The notes under the pieces were generated by a model. That model was not told where the DNA came from, made no database searches, and saw only the letters and a list, made by a program, of their open reading frames with translations. A program made the position numbers and the translations under genes. This document shows, piece by piece, positions 46,504 through 57,794 of a stretch of 64,000 bases of DNA. The stretch comes from Bimuria novae-zelandiae CBS 107.79 (taxonomy: Eukaryota > Ascomycota > Dothideomycetes > Pleosporales > Didymosphaeriaceae), in NCBI GenBank assembly GCA_010015655.1, contig ML976743.1, positions 124,001 through 188,000 on the forward strand, read 5' to 3'. The stretch's first letter is position 1. Each line of letters opens with the position of its first letter.

Positions 46504-48162
46504 TCACACCCCTGTACCAGGAAATGCGCCCTTCTTGTTCAACACGACCATGGCGTGCTCGCGCGAAATGTACCCTTTCATTAAGCCCTGTAGATGATCA
46601 GCGACGTAGAAGTTGGAACGGAGGGTAGACGTGGCAATGATGTCTAGCGCCGAGTAAGGCAACCGAACACCGTTGTAGGCAGATGAAATCGCAAGCGCCC
46701 ACGTATGACCTCCCGTCAACTACGCACCTTGTAAATCATGTTGGCTAACAGGCACTCCACCTCTTCATCATCGACTGCCTGGCCACCGCCTGATCCCATC
46801 CTGAGCGCCGCAGCAAAGTGCGCCAGTGGGATTCTAGTCTTGCGTATTCTGTCTTTCTCGGTTTGGCCCTCCTTGAGATCCTCGTAGCCAGCAGCGAGGA
46901 AGACCTTGCGCAAGAGGTTGCGCAGCGCGATGTCGCGGCTCCGTTCGAGCGTAAGAAAGACGCGCCGGCGGACGAACTCGGGTTCGCCTTCTGCGAAGGC
47001 TTTGTCGAAGCCTGCAAGGTCACCCTTTTTGATGGAACGCACGAGATCGCCGAATAGCGCTTGTAGGTGCGGAAACTCTTGCAAGACCTGGGCGGATGGG
47101 ATCTGGCTCTGGGTGATCAGTCGGCAAGGGATGAGGTATGTGAGAATGAGTTCCCTGTTTTTGGTGCTTTCCCTATGACAGAATGACCAGGCATTGACCA
47201 GGGACACTTCTGCCTGAGTGGTGTCAGTAGTGAAGGATACGTTTGGAGTCTGACCATACTCTTTGGTAGTCCTCCTGTAGGAAAGCTATGACGCCACAAT
47301 AGTACATGTATGTGACACGATGCGCTTTTGGGTACAATTCCCATGCTGGCATGTCTGCTTGGGCTCCGATCGATTTGATCAGGTTTTTGCATAGTGTGAT
47401 CGTTTTGAGCTACCATTGAGTCAATATCGAGACGCTTACAGGACCACTTACAAAGTTTACCTTGAAATATGTCTTGAACTGCAGGTTCGCGATGCAATAA
47501 ACGGCCCACTTACGCGATTCGTACATGTTGGGGTTTCTGAAAAGGGTCAGCCTGAGTATAGGAGTACTGAACAGCTGCACACACCTGTCGTTCATACATA
47601 GCGCAAAGATGCGACTAAAGACCCGCGCAGCCTCCTCGAGCTTCTGGTTCTTTGGGGTCGTATCAGCTATGTCATCAGACAAGCCTGTGCTGAAAGTGGC
47701 CGGTTTTGCTTTGGCCAACTGTGCGTCCGCTTGGATAGCGAATTTCCTCAGATCGTTTGCGACGTAAGACAGCGTAAAAACCGCCCAGTGCGGCAGCGTC
47801 CCATTACCAATGTACTTTTGCAAAGTAGTCACGAGGGCCTTCCAGGCTTCATACACAGCCACCGACTGCTGCTCCGAAAGTTTGCCTTGATTGTGTGACT
47901 GGTCGGCTTTGATGATCTTGTCCGAAGCCCGCCAAAAGTCCACAAGCACATCAATCCAGCCCTTCGCTTCCCCACGTTCTATCCCGCTCAATCCGTAGTT
48001 GACCGCGTTCCCAACATCGTGCTCGACTCTCGACTCGCTGGTGGAGTGCCAGAAGTCGTATAAGCGGTCGACGGGGTCGGTTTTGAGAAACTGCGCGACG
48101 TCGAAGGCGCTGCGCTCGTAGTAAGCCTTCTGGAAGTCTTCGAGTGCTGCGTTCATGGACAT
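46504..48162 (-). CDS. CSN12: PCI-domain protein Csn12 (Thp1-like)
   Basis: Five exons on the minus strand (48162-47585, 47536-47461, 47409-47260, 47213-46728, 46587-46504) join to 457 residues, the usual family length. The start at 48162 gives MSMNAALEDFQKAYYERSAF; an in-frame Met at 48237 would add 25 residues. Motifs are RNPNMYESRKWAVYCIANLQ, KAHRVTYMYYCGVIAFLQED, AEVSLVNAWSFCHRESTKN, ILTYLIPCRLI and, in the last exon, GLMKGYISREHAMVVLNKKG, where the PCI winged helix ends. Csn12/Thp1-type proteins work in mRNA export and splicing-coupled complexes and are found with the COP9 signalosome. The gene lies head-to-head with RPL20, with starts 372 bp apart. Confidence 0.9.
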
Positions 48163-48533
48163 GTTCGTAGAGACTATGGGTGTGATGCAACAGCAGGACT
48201 TGTGTAAATTTCGACCCGCGTGCAGATTTGCATTCAAGCCGCGCGCATTGTGTGCTTTGAACCAAAATGCGCCAGCTACAACAACGCTCCACGGTCTGAT
48301 GTTTTGGAGGGGACGCGGATAGTTGTATCGGCGAGTGATGGATGTGACGACTAACTTGCGCTAGTACCAGAAGCGGCTAGCTTTATCAGCGGGTGCCGAG
48401 CGCACACACTGCAATTCTCGCTTCGTCAACTTTGACTTCCACGACAACACCGATACTAACCAGCACATCGCAGCATCAAGGTACGTTGCGTTTATTTGCC
48501 TCTAATTTACTGCGATTGCTAACGAGATGATAG
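48163..48533. promoter_or_regulatory. Shared divergent promoter region of CSN12 and RPL20
   Basis: About 370 bp separate the two start codons, so both genes probably share this promoter region. I saw no TATA box or known ribosomal-protein box. Confidence 0.5.
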
Positions 48534-49517
48534 ATGGGTAAGCACCTTCTTCCTCTCCCACCCTGTCACAGCAATTGCAGCCCGATCAACCTGGAGATGC
48601 GCTCGCCTATTCTCGCCCTCACGGACGCCGTCGACCGTCAGCACGACGTCTGCCCTCTACATGAGATTCTGGAGAAACAGCCGTGAAATAGGAGGGCACA
48701 CAGGCTCGCTGGCAAGGGAGATGATGGTGAAATCGCGAAGCCTACTATAAGCGAGGACCGCACCAAATTTCGAAAACGCAACTTCTCATACGAGGACCCA
48801 AATGCCGTCCGCATACCTCAACGGAGGAGCTCGGATTGCAATTGCTGGAAAACTGTTCACAAATGTCATTGCGGAATGCTGACAGTAGCAGGTCGCCTTC
48901 AGGAATACCAGATCATCGGGCGTCACCTGCCCAGCGAGGCCAATCCGACCCCGAAGCTCTACCGCATGCGCATTTTTGCGCCCAACGAGGTCGTCGCCAA
49001 GTCGCGATTCTGGTACTTTCTTGGCAAGCTCCGCAAGATCAAGAAGGCCAACGGTGAGATCGTGTCTGTGAACCAGGTGCGTAGCGACTCTGCCCAACCT
49101 ACAACGTGAGCAGTGCTGACTCTGTCAGATCTTTGAGAAGCGCCCCCAGAAGGTCAAGAACTTTGGTATCTGGATCCGCTACGATTCGCGCTCTGGCACC
49201 CACAACATGTACAAGGAGTACCGCGAGATGTCTCGAACGGACGCCGTCGATGCCCTCTACCAGGACATGGCCGCCCGTCACCGATCTCGCTTCAGGCAGA
49301 TTCACGTACGTTGAAGCCTTATTCTACCCATCACGTCATTCTAACCATCATTTAGATCCTCAAGGTTATCGAGGTCGAGAAGACCGCCGACATCCGCCGC
49401 CCGTACATCAAGCAGCTCCTCGCCAAGAACCTCAAGTTCCCTCTCCCCCACCGTATCAACAAGACGGTCAACAAGGGCAAGATCTTCTCTGCCACCAGGC
49501 CGTCAACTTTCTTCTAA
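48534..49517 (+). CDS. RPL20: 60S ribosomal protein L20 (eL20, L18a family)
   Basis: Four exons, 48534-48537, 48892-49076, 49129-49305 and 49356-49517, join in frame to 175 residues. The first exon is just ATGG, followed by a 354-bp intron, so the protein starts [20 protein letters not shown], as expected for filamentous ascomycetes. Conserved stretches are [60 protein letters not shown] and [15 protein letters not shown], with C-terminal RPSTFF. A short first exon with a long first intron is common in fungal ribosomal-protein genes. The protein sits near the L7/L12 side of the large subunit and is essential. Confidence 0.97.
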
Positions 49518-49859
49518 GCGTCTTCTTTCCTGGAGTGGGGTCTGGCTAGCAGGGATGATAGGGCTTTCTCGGGCTTTCATGCATGGCTTCAAAAATGAAG
49601 TGTACTAGGAACGAATCAAAATACCTGATACCATCATCTCGCCCTCGCGTGTGTGAGGATCGTTGGTCTGTTCGGGATGGATCAATGTGTGGGATACGAG
49701 TCATGAGGTCAAATACATTGGTGTTTATGACCAGCATACGAATGAAGAGCATCAAGAACCACCTCGCCTGTTACTATATTGTTTTGGTTTCTACAGGCTA
49801 CTCACAACAATTGTGCAGGGACAGTAGTGATTTCCAAACTGCTTTCGCTATCCTAAGTT
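49518..49859. other. Intergenic between convergent 3' ends
   Basis: This holds the RPL20 3' UTR and the end of the enoyl-CoA hydratase gene. No other feature was seen. Confidence 0.4.
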
Positions 49860-50964
49860 CTACAGCTTCGCCTTCCTACCCTTACCCTTCGGCACAACAT
49901 CGATAGGATTCCACCACGGGTACGCACTCACGTACGTGTTATCCATCGTCCCCGTGAACTGCACCGGTCGCTTCTGCATAAAGCTCTGCACACCCTCTTT
50001 ATTATCACTGCGTCCCGTTAGCACCGTTCCCCTTCCACAACACCGGATTAAACTCACGTCGAACTAAACATTTCATAAAGGATCCTCGAATCTAACAAAT
50101 GCTGACCCTCCGCACTCCCCGTATCCCTGAACATCATCTCTTTCATCAAATACGTCGACACCACGCTCGTATTCCTTACCACCTCGCCCGCGACCTCGAG
50201 CGCCTTGGGCATCACATCTTCGGCGCTATCCACCAAATGCGTGAACAAGCCGAACCAAATAGGGTCGTCGGCCGGGTATGTAGACCCCGTGGTGACGGCG
50301 GCGAGCGCGCGCGAGTGCCCGATCAGGCGCGGCAAGAAGTAGCTGGAGCACGCCTCCATGACGAGGCCGCGGCGGGCGAAGACGAAGCCGATTTTCGCGG
50401 TGCGCGGCGCGATGCGGATGTTTGCGGGGAGCGTCATGGTTATGCCGACGCCGACGGCGGAGCCGTTGAAGGCGACGATGGTAGGTTTGCGGCAGTGGTG
50501 GATGGCGAGGGTTACTCTTCCTCCGCTGGAACGCCTGTGTTAGCGCTTTCCTCTTCCCTTCCTGCTTACGTTCCTATTGTCGCCACAATGCGTGCCAGGG
50601 TTTGGGCTAGGAGAGAAAGGTAGAAGGTGGAGAGGGAAGGAAGAGGAAGGACGCACCCATCCCTATGCTCATTTATGCGCTCCTGTCCACCCACGAAATC
50701 TATGTCTAGATCCGCGCCTGCGCAGAAGATCTTCCCGCTGCCCGTGAGCACGACGCACTTCACTCTGTCATCAGTATCGAATATGCTGTACGCCTGCTCG
50801 ATCTCTAGCATCATCGAGTTGGTAAACGCATTATATTTCTTCGGCCGCCAGAGAGTGAGGATGATGACGCAGGGGTCTTCGACCCACTGGGCGGTCTTGA
50901 TTTCTTTCCATTCGAGATCGTTGTAGGACTTTGGGAGGGAGGGTGCGGAGCGGAAGAATGGCAT
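49860..50964 (-). CDS. Peroxisomal enoyl-CoA hydratase/isomerase family protein
   Basis: Three exons (50964-50657, 50525-50058, 50007-49860) give 307 residues of crotonase fold. Family landmarks are RPKKYNAFTNSMMLEIEQAY, VVLTGSGKIFCAGADLD (oxyanion-hole region), HHCRKPTIVAFNGSAVGVGI, MTLPANIRIAPRTAKIGFVF and RRGLVMEACSSYFLPRLIG. The protein ends AKL, a type-1 peroxisomal targeting signal (SKL variant), so it likely acts in fatty-acid beta-oxidation or a related acyl-CoA pathway in peroxisomes. The Glu position in AGADLDIDF and the GLVMEACSS loop fit Delta3-Delta2-enoyl-CoA isomerase or ECI-like enzymes as well as hydratases; I do not choose between them. Confidence 0.9.
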
Positions 50965-51450
50965 GGTGGCTGGTGGACGCGTTGCGGGATTGGAACAAGG
51001 CGGGTTCTGAGCTGTTTGGGAAATCTATATGCTGGGTAAGTGCAGAGGGTTAGCATGGCGATCAAAAGCGTGATATCGTTGTATAGCTCGTTGTTGGAGC
51101 ATGCAGGTGTGCGGAGTAGCCAAAGTCTGGGGTGGCCGAGGTTCGTTTAGGTGGAGGGTGACGGGTGGGATTTCCGGCTTGGCAGGTACAGCTGACCAAG
51201 TAGCCTCACGGCTTTCTACCTAGGTACAACAGCTCAATTACTGATCGAGGGATATTTTTTGAGGATGCATCGCTAATCGCCGTACTGCTTCATTGCAAAC
51301 ATGGCTTATGTTCAAACGATGCTACGTAAGGATCTCCAATGCATGCCCTTATTCCCTCCGATGTCGAGAGCTGTTCTATAGTGGTATCATTACATTCCCG
51401 CCTCATTCCAAAATAGCACAATGTTCGTCCTTTAAGCACAGGTTGGCCTT
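50965..51450. other. Intergenic region
   Basis: Promoter side of the enoyl-CoA hydratase gene and 3' side of NUP85. No other feature was seen. Confidence 0.4.
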
Positions 51451-54400
51451 TTACGGCTTGAACTCTCCCTCCGCAAAAGCCCGCCCCAGCTCTTTAGCGA
51501 TGCCGAGCCTCAGAATGCGTATCACGTCTTCACCTTTCGCGCCCCGTGGGAAACCCTTCCGCCAATCCCAAGCCCTTTTTACGTCGTCTACACCGCTTCC
51601 TTTGACGAGCACCGTCGAGCTGTCCGTACTGACGCCCTCCACCGATCCTAGATCCATACTACCGATCAAGGAATACTGTGATGACGCCGTGGTCAAGTTT
51701 GATGTGGACTTGTTCAGAGATGAACGGGGGCTGTTCTCGTGAGCAGCGGCTAGCGTCGTGCGGAGTGCTTCTTCGCATTGCGCCTGTATCATGCTGGGCG
51801 CGGTCGAAAAGTCTTCAACGGCGGCGAGCAGATCGTAAAGGTTTCGAAGGGTGAGCGTTCGCTTGGGTTCTAGAATTATATTAGTGACGCAGGTCGCTTG
51901 TGGAGTATCATATACGTACGATTGATGAAAACAAGAGCCTCCCCAAGCAGAGATAGCAGCACATCTACCTGCACGACAGTCTCCACTTCAGGGTCATACA
52001 AGCCTCCTCGAATGCTCGATGATGCGCTAGCGATAATGACTATGAGCGCATTTGCGGCCGTCCGCTTCCGTGCGAGAGGTCTATGGGCCGGCTTATCTCC
52101 CTCCTTAAGCAGTACTTCTTCGTCTCGCAGGTCGTAGAACTTGCGAATTGTGGCGTATCCGCTCAGGGAATTTGAAAGTAGCTCTGCGGCTTCAGAGTCC
52201 AGGGCCGCAAGTTCAGTGAGGGTTTTCTTCGGGAAGGTGACGAGCTTTTTCAGGGAGGCATCGAGCTCAGATAAGGGTGGATAGGCGATGGATTTGATCA
52301 AGCAGTGGGCGACAAGCGCGCGGAGCACTTCTTGTATTTTGGGTGCTGCGTGGGCTCGTGCATAGTAGAGAATCGCGTCACCGTAGTTTTGAGTGTTGGC
52401 CTGTAGGTAATCCGCGTATTTCTGCACGTGTTAGTCTCGCATCAAAGATCGATGGCCAGGATTAAGGTCGTTAATGAATCGACGACGTCGATAGATTTCC
52501 AGACCCAGCATTGTGATGGTCCCCTCTAATTGGGTTCAGTGCTTACCAGAGAGATGCGAAGAGCCTGATCTGACAAGCTCATGCTATGGCACAGTTGCGT
52601 GACCTTATCCACCTGTTCCGCCGATGTCAAAGGCAGCTCGTCCAGGATCCGTTGTATCCGTTCGTTTGCAAGACCCGTATCGTCCAGCCGGCCCAAAATC
52701 ACGATCGCTAACTCCCAGCCCGCTCGAGCAGGACTTCCATCCTGGCTACTAAGCTCGTTCTTGAATGCAAGCTGGTCGGCATACGCGGCTAGAAGTTCAT
52801 CTTTAGATAGACCAGTCCGGCTTGATTGGTTGTAGCTAAGAAGCAGAAGGTCGCTCTGATCTAGCTGACCAAAGACTCCGTCGTGCTTCAGCCATCCGCC
52901 GGCACTTGCTACCTCGGCCACCGCAGCAGCAGCTGTGAGGGATTGCTTTCGTAGTATATGCAAAGCACCTTCCACGTTGTCGTCTACAACACAGGCTAGT
53001 GCGACATCAAAGGCGCTAGTTATTGAGAGTGAGAGATCCTCATCATCGCTGTCCAAAATGGAAGCGAGACAGGCCGACAGGCGTCCAGCATATGCTTCAA
53101 AACTAGTATCCTGTGGGCGATTGGATCGTGTAAGTGAAAGACGGCTTGTTACAAGACTTCCCTGGCTGGGTTCATATTCTTCGCCGTTCCACCAGATTGT
53201 TAGGCAAAGAGTTGCTTCAATCCAGGTTTGTGACCACTTGAGGATCTCGTTCTCATCTCCTGATAAGACATTATACAGTTGGAGCAGTTGTTCGTATACC
53301 GACCATGGTACCTTGCACTCAACCTTTCGGCTGTGGGTACTCAGGCTGAAATTCGCGCGAGACTGGGAAAGACCGAAGTGAGATCCACTCAGGGACTGAG
53401 ACATTGTGAATCTGCTCTGGCTGTCACCTTCGGCAAACTCCTCCAGATCGCGTTTTGCCTGCTGCGCCCGCTGCCTGAAGATGCTCCAGTCATGGCCCTT
53501 CACATCCCAGTCATCATTAAGACCTGGGCATTGTCTCAGAAGGATGACAGCTTCTGAAGCAGCCTGAGTGGCGTATTTGAGTTTTGGGCCGTGGTATCCT
53601 GTCATTTCCTCATCCTCTTCCGCCGTATGCGCAACCGCAAAGTTGGCTCCATTTAGCAGTCTCATGGTTGTTGTAAATTGACCGCGCAGAGCTGTGGTCT
53701 GTACGACGTCCCAAAACAACGCATGTTTTGAGTATCCACCATCCTCTTGGAGCACTTCGTCAGTTTCCTCGTCTGCAGGCCGATGTGTGTTTAGCCAATC
53801 AAGAAGCACTTTGGGTATAGGTCGAGAAGGTTCTGAGCCGGGATGCATAAACGCTCGCGACGCTGATAGATCGCCGTTCTCCGGACCGAAGGGCCCCCGA
53901 TGGTGTATACCGAGCAGCAGTTCTGACAGTGTTGTCGCAAGGGACAACTTCTTCGAAGAAGAGGTTCGCCAGACCGCCAGTAATTCCTGCACCGCGTCAC
54001 CGAGGGCTTCATTCTTCGGCGCAGGCGCATTTCCCTCTAAGCGTGCATGGAGATTCTCCAATATCCGCTCGGTCTTTAGTATAATATCGTCCGACTCGAG
54101 TGTGATTGCGCGATCGGTATTTGGCGCAAGACCTTTGGCTAGGTTTAACAAGTCGTATCGTTGTAGCTTTGCGCCGCTGCGGACAACCTTTGTCGGACCG
54201 AATTGCTCCGGAGCGTAACCTTCACCCACGCTGGACCTGGAGACAAGCGATTGAGAGAAACTATCCCGCAATCTTGTGTGACGCTGTGCCAGAGGTTGTT
54301 CGTCGCCCGCTGACCCATCCATCTCTTCGTCCTCTTCACCCTCTCCGTCCTTGCCCATGTCTTCGTCTTGTGTGGGTGCCGAAGGGTGAAGTGGGAAGCG

Positions 54401-54742
54401 ACCAAACTCAGAACTCGGAGCCCGCCCGCGCTGAGACCCTGGGCGGCCATCTGACGATGTCCTGTAATGGCCTTGCCCATTGCCTTCTAGAACATCGTTT
54501 TTGGGCGGAGAACTGGCAAATAACGAGTTGTTAAAATTGTAAGGCTTGGGATCGAAGTTAGGCTTCGCATCTCCGAACAGGCTGAAACTTGGGGGTGCGC
54601 CGGCGGGTGTGGAAGTAGGTCCGAAGAAGGATTGACCAGGTGGAGGTCCTGCAGGAGTTGTCGATGGCCCCGCGAAGCTCTTGCGACTGCGGTCGGGTGT
54701 AGAAGGCGCTATCGAGTCATCCGAATCCGGCACGCGAAACAT
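51451..54742 (-). CDS. NUP85: Nucleoporin Nup85, Y-complex subunit
   Basis: Three exons (54742-52547, 52421-51920, 51869-51451) with introns of 125 and 50 bp give 1,038 residues. The N-terminus is disordered with FG-like and TPAG motifs (SFFGPTSTPAGAPPSFSLFG). The central part is alpha-helical: KHALFWDVVQTTALRGQFTT, YATQAASEAVILLRQCPGLN, VPWSVYEQLLQLYNVLSGDE and EQVDKVTQLCHSMSLSDQAL, the Nup85/ACE1-like scaffold fold. Exon 2 continues KYADYLQANTQNYGDAILYY, and exon 3 ends ILRLGIAKELGRAFAEGEF. Nup85 belongs to the Nup84/Nup107 Y-complex of the nuclear pore, used in mRNA export. The 1,038-residue length is typical of filamentous fungi and longer than the yeast protein. Confidence 0.88.
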
Positions 54743-55827
54743 GATAGAGTTGTTCGGACGAATCTAGGATGCGCGCGGGCGGAGAACGACGGACGCGTCA
54801 CCAGGGCTGCGCAATTGCACGATCGGAGTCGAGGCGAATTCAGGGCGCGCGAATACCCATGGAAATTGCGAGAGAGAGTCTGTGGGCGTAGTTTGAGGAC
54901 TGCGCGGGCAATTGGCATCGACCCGCGACACCACCAACTAAAACAACGCGTCAGGTCTTGGCGCAAATCGGCGAAATGTTGATCCGGGCCGTGTCACTCC
55001 TACCTGCGACATTCCTCGTGCTGCATGTCGGAGATGACCCCTCAACACGCCTTTTTATAATTTCCACGTCTCCTCACTCGCGTTGTACATGCCCGTCTGC
55101 TGTCCTAGTGACCGGAGCCATCTTTGAAGCCTGACTCGCGCACGAGGACCAGCCACCGCGATCTCGGGAGTCGGACGGGTAGGTTCAGCGTAGATGTGCG
55201 TGCGCTACCCCAGCATATGCAGTCGTGCCGATCTTTGACAATCGTAGAGAAATTATATGGTCTTCTACATTCTAGTCCTTCTGATCGTGATGCCTGGCTT
55301 GTTCCCACATGCCCTTTCCCGGGCTATTGGGGGCGGACTGCGGGGCTGCGCCAAAGCTTGGAATCCATGAACCCATGGCGAATCAGGCCGACAGCCCCCC
55401 CACCGGGCAATATCGTACGTATTCGGGGTTCCTGCGCGCTGCAGCGACGCCAATATTGCCTGCGCCCAACTTGCCCGGACGAGAGCGACGAGCAGGGATT
55501 GCCACGCGTGCTTGTAAGGTACCCGAGTCGTCGCTTGCGCTGTTCCAGTTTCTTCGGTTCGCTAGTGCCTTTGGCAGCTGATGACGGCTGACCGAGCAGT
55601 TGACGTACGACGTCCAACGGCCGACACCCGCCGTCTACCGAAGCGCTGCCTACTTACCTGCCGCGTCCGCCGCCCCATGTCATAGACTGCATTTTCCACT
55701 GCCTCGCTGCCGTGCGACCGCACTTCATCAATGTCCGCCCCAGGTTTAGCGTTTCGTTCTTTGTCCGCCTGTTGAAAATCCCCGCAACACCCCTCAACAT
55801 TCTGGCCGACCCAGCGCGACTGCCAAC
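54743..55827. other. Divergent intergenic region
   Basis: Between the NUP85 and SYLF gene starts. Some Arg/Ser/Pro-rich frames occur, but no gene is supported. Confidence 0.4.
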
Positions 55828-57794
55828 ATGTGGGCGAAGACGAAAACCAACAGCAAGGTCGGCTTCGACAAGGTGTACGGATGGGTCGACAAACTAGGTC
55901 CGCCTGTCAATCGCCTTAGCAACAAGCTCGGGTCCGAAGCCTTTTGGCCCACGACCCTCGACAAAGAGAGCGACAAGGCTGCGCGCATCCTCAAGAGTTT
56001 CTGCAGTGAGTTGTCACTTGCGCCACGATCATGCGTGATGAGAACTGACACACGACAGAGGATGGTTTCTATCAAGAAGAAGAAAGGCTTGTCACAGATG
56101 GTCCAAAGGCAAAACAGAAGGTGCTGAAGAAAATACCGACAGAGGTATGTGCGCAACTCTTCGCCCTTTGGCGCGTTCTTCAGCGCATTGCGATACACAT
56201 TTTGCTCCATGTTTTGCGACGAACGAGGTACTGACAACCTGCTCAGGTGATTAAGAATGCGAAAGGCCTCGCCATTTTCACGACCATGCGAACCGGCTTG
56301 TGGTTCTCCGGAGCTGGCGGAAGCGGCATCCTCGTCGGCCGGACAGAAGACGGAAGTTGGTCTCCGCCTTCGGGTATCATGTTACATACGGCTGGTCTCG
56401 GATTCTTAGCCGGCATCGATATTTACGATTGCGTCATTGTCATCAACACGCAAAAGGCACTCGATGCTTTTTCCAGTATCCGGTGTACACTTGGCGGAGA
56501 GGTCAGCGCTGTGGCTGGACCAGTCGGCTTGGGTGGAGTCCTTGAGACAGAGGTCCACAAACGGCAGGCGCCAGTCTTCACATACATGAAGAGCAGAGGG
56601 CTTTACGCCGGCGTCCAAGTTGACGGGACCATACTCATAGAACGCACGGACGAGAACGAGAGGTTCTATGGCGAGCGGATTGGTGTAGGGGACATCCTGA
56701 AGGGCAAAGTTCGGCATCCGCCTTACGAAATTCGCAGGTTATTGGAGACGATCAAGGCCGCACAGGGAGACACGGACTTCGACGAGGCCATGATTCCGAA
56801 CGAGCCGCCTCCGGGTGATTTTGAACTCGAGGCTCCTGTAGACAAGACTTTCGGTGTTCCTGGCAAAGAAGACCCGGATCCGTTCGGAGTACTAGCACTG
56901 CAAAATGCAGGCATGGAGATCAAGGAAGCGGGCACTCACAAGCGACCCACCAGCGAGCAGTTTGAGTTCAACCCTGCCCCAACCAGTCCTATATACTCGA
57001 CGTTCAGACGAAGTTTCGATCGCTCAAGCATTGACGGGCGAAGCGTCAGCAGAAGAAGTTCTTGGCGGACCAGCACGTTTAGCAGTGTCTTAGAACCGCG
57101 AACGCCGTCGAAGATGGTGGACACGAGCACCCAGACTGATCTCGACGATCCTACACCGATACAAGTTCCGCCACAATTACCGCCACGATTACCACCCCGG
57201 GACAATCGCACTCCTAGCCCTACGCTAGCGAACATTCCCGAAGCGAAAGTCATCCAAGTCACACCGACAAAACCAGTTGAAAATTCACCACCTCAAAAGC
57301 CCGAAGACAAAGAGGAGAAGTATCTAGATTCTACACCCGCAAGCACACAGCGCCTCTCAAAGGCTTTCGACGACATTGATCTAGAATGTGAAGACGACGA
57401 TGAGGAAGAGCCTATTATCGAGGAGATACATCAAGCTACGGCACCTCAAACAATTACTCGCGCCCGCATCGTCCAAGTCGCGAAGCCTCTCCCTCCGAAG
57501 CTACCGCCCAGGAACCCCTTCCGTAACCGGGCCTCTTACCAGTCCAGCACATCGACTGACGAAGCCACTAACGACGCTTCGCCCACAAAAGACCAAAGCC
57601 CACCCGCTACCCCTTCGCTCAAGGACGGATCTTCCGCGTCGAGCATAGATGACTTTGAAGGTCTCGAACACGTTAGCAAGGGTTTGCAACCGCACACTAC
57701 GCAGGAGACCCCGAAGGCACAGCAAGAGGAGCAGGTGGATTTCGACTCGCTTCCGGAGTCTCCTATGAAGTCCATCCCTGGTGGCTTCAACTAG
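55828..57794 (+). CDS. SYLF (Ysc84/SH3YL1) domain protein with Pro-rich tail
   Basis: Three exons, 55828-56005, 56059-56144 and 56247-57794, with 53- and 102-bp introns, give 603 residues. The SYLF domain covers about residues 30-285: IPTEVIKNAKGLAIFTTMRT, GLWFSGAGGSGILVGRTEDG, GLGFLAGIDIYDCVIVINTQ and GPVGLGGVLETEV, ending near GERIGVGDILKGKVRHPPYE. SYLF domains bind phosphoinositides and bundle actin at endocytic sites (Ysc84/Lsb3 group). Unlike yeast Ysc84 there is no C-terminal SH3 domain; instead the tail has the Pro-rich motifs PPQLPPRLPPRDNR and KPLPPKLPPRNP, which look like SH3-ligand sites, and an acidic stretch. I infer membrane-actin adaptor work. Confidence 0.88.
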
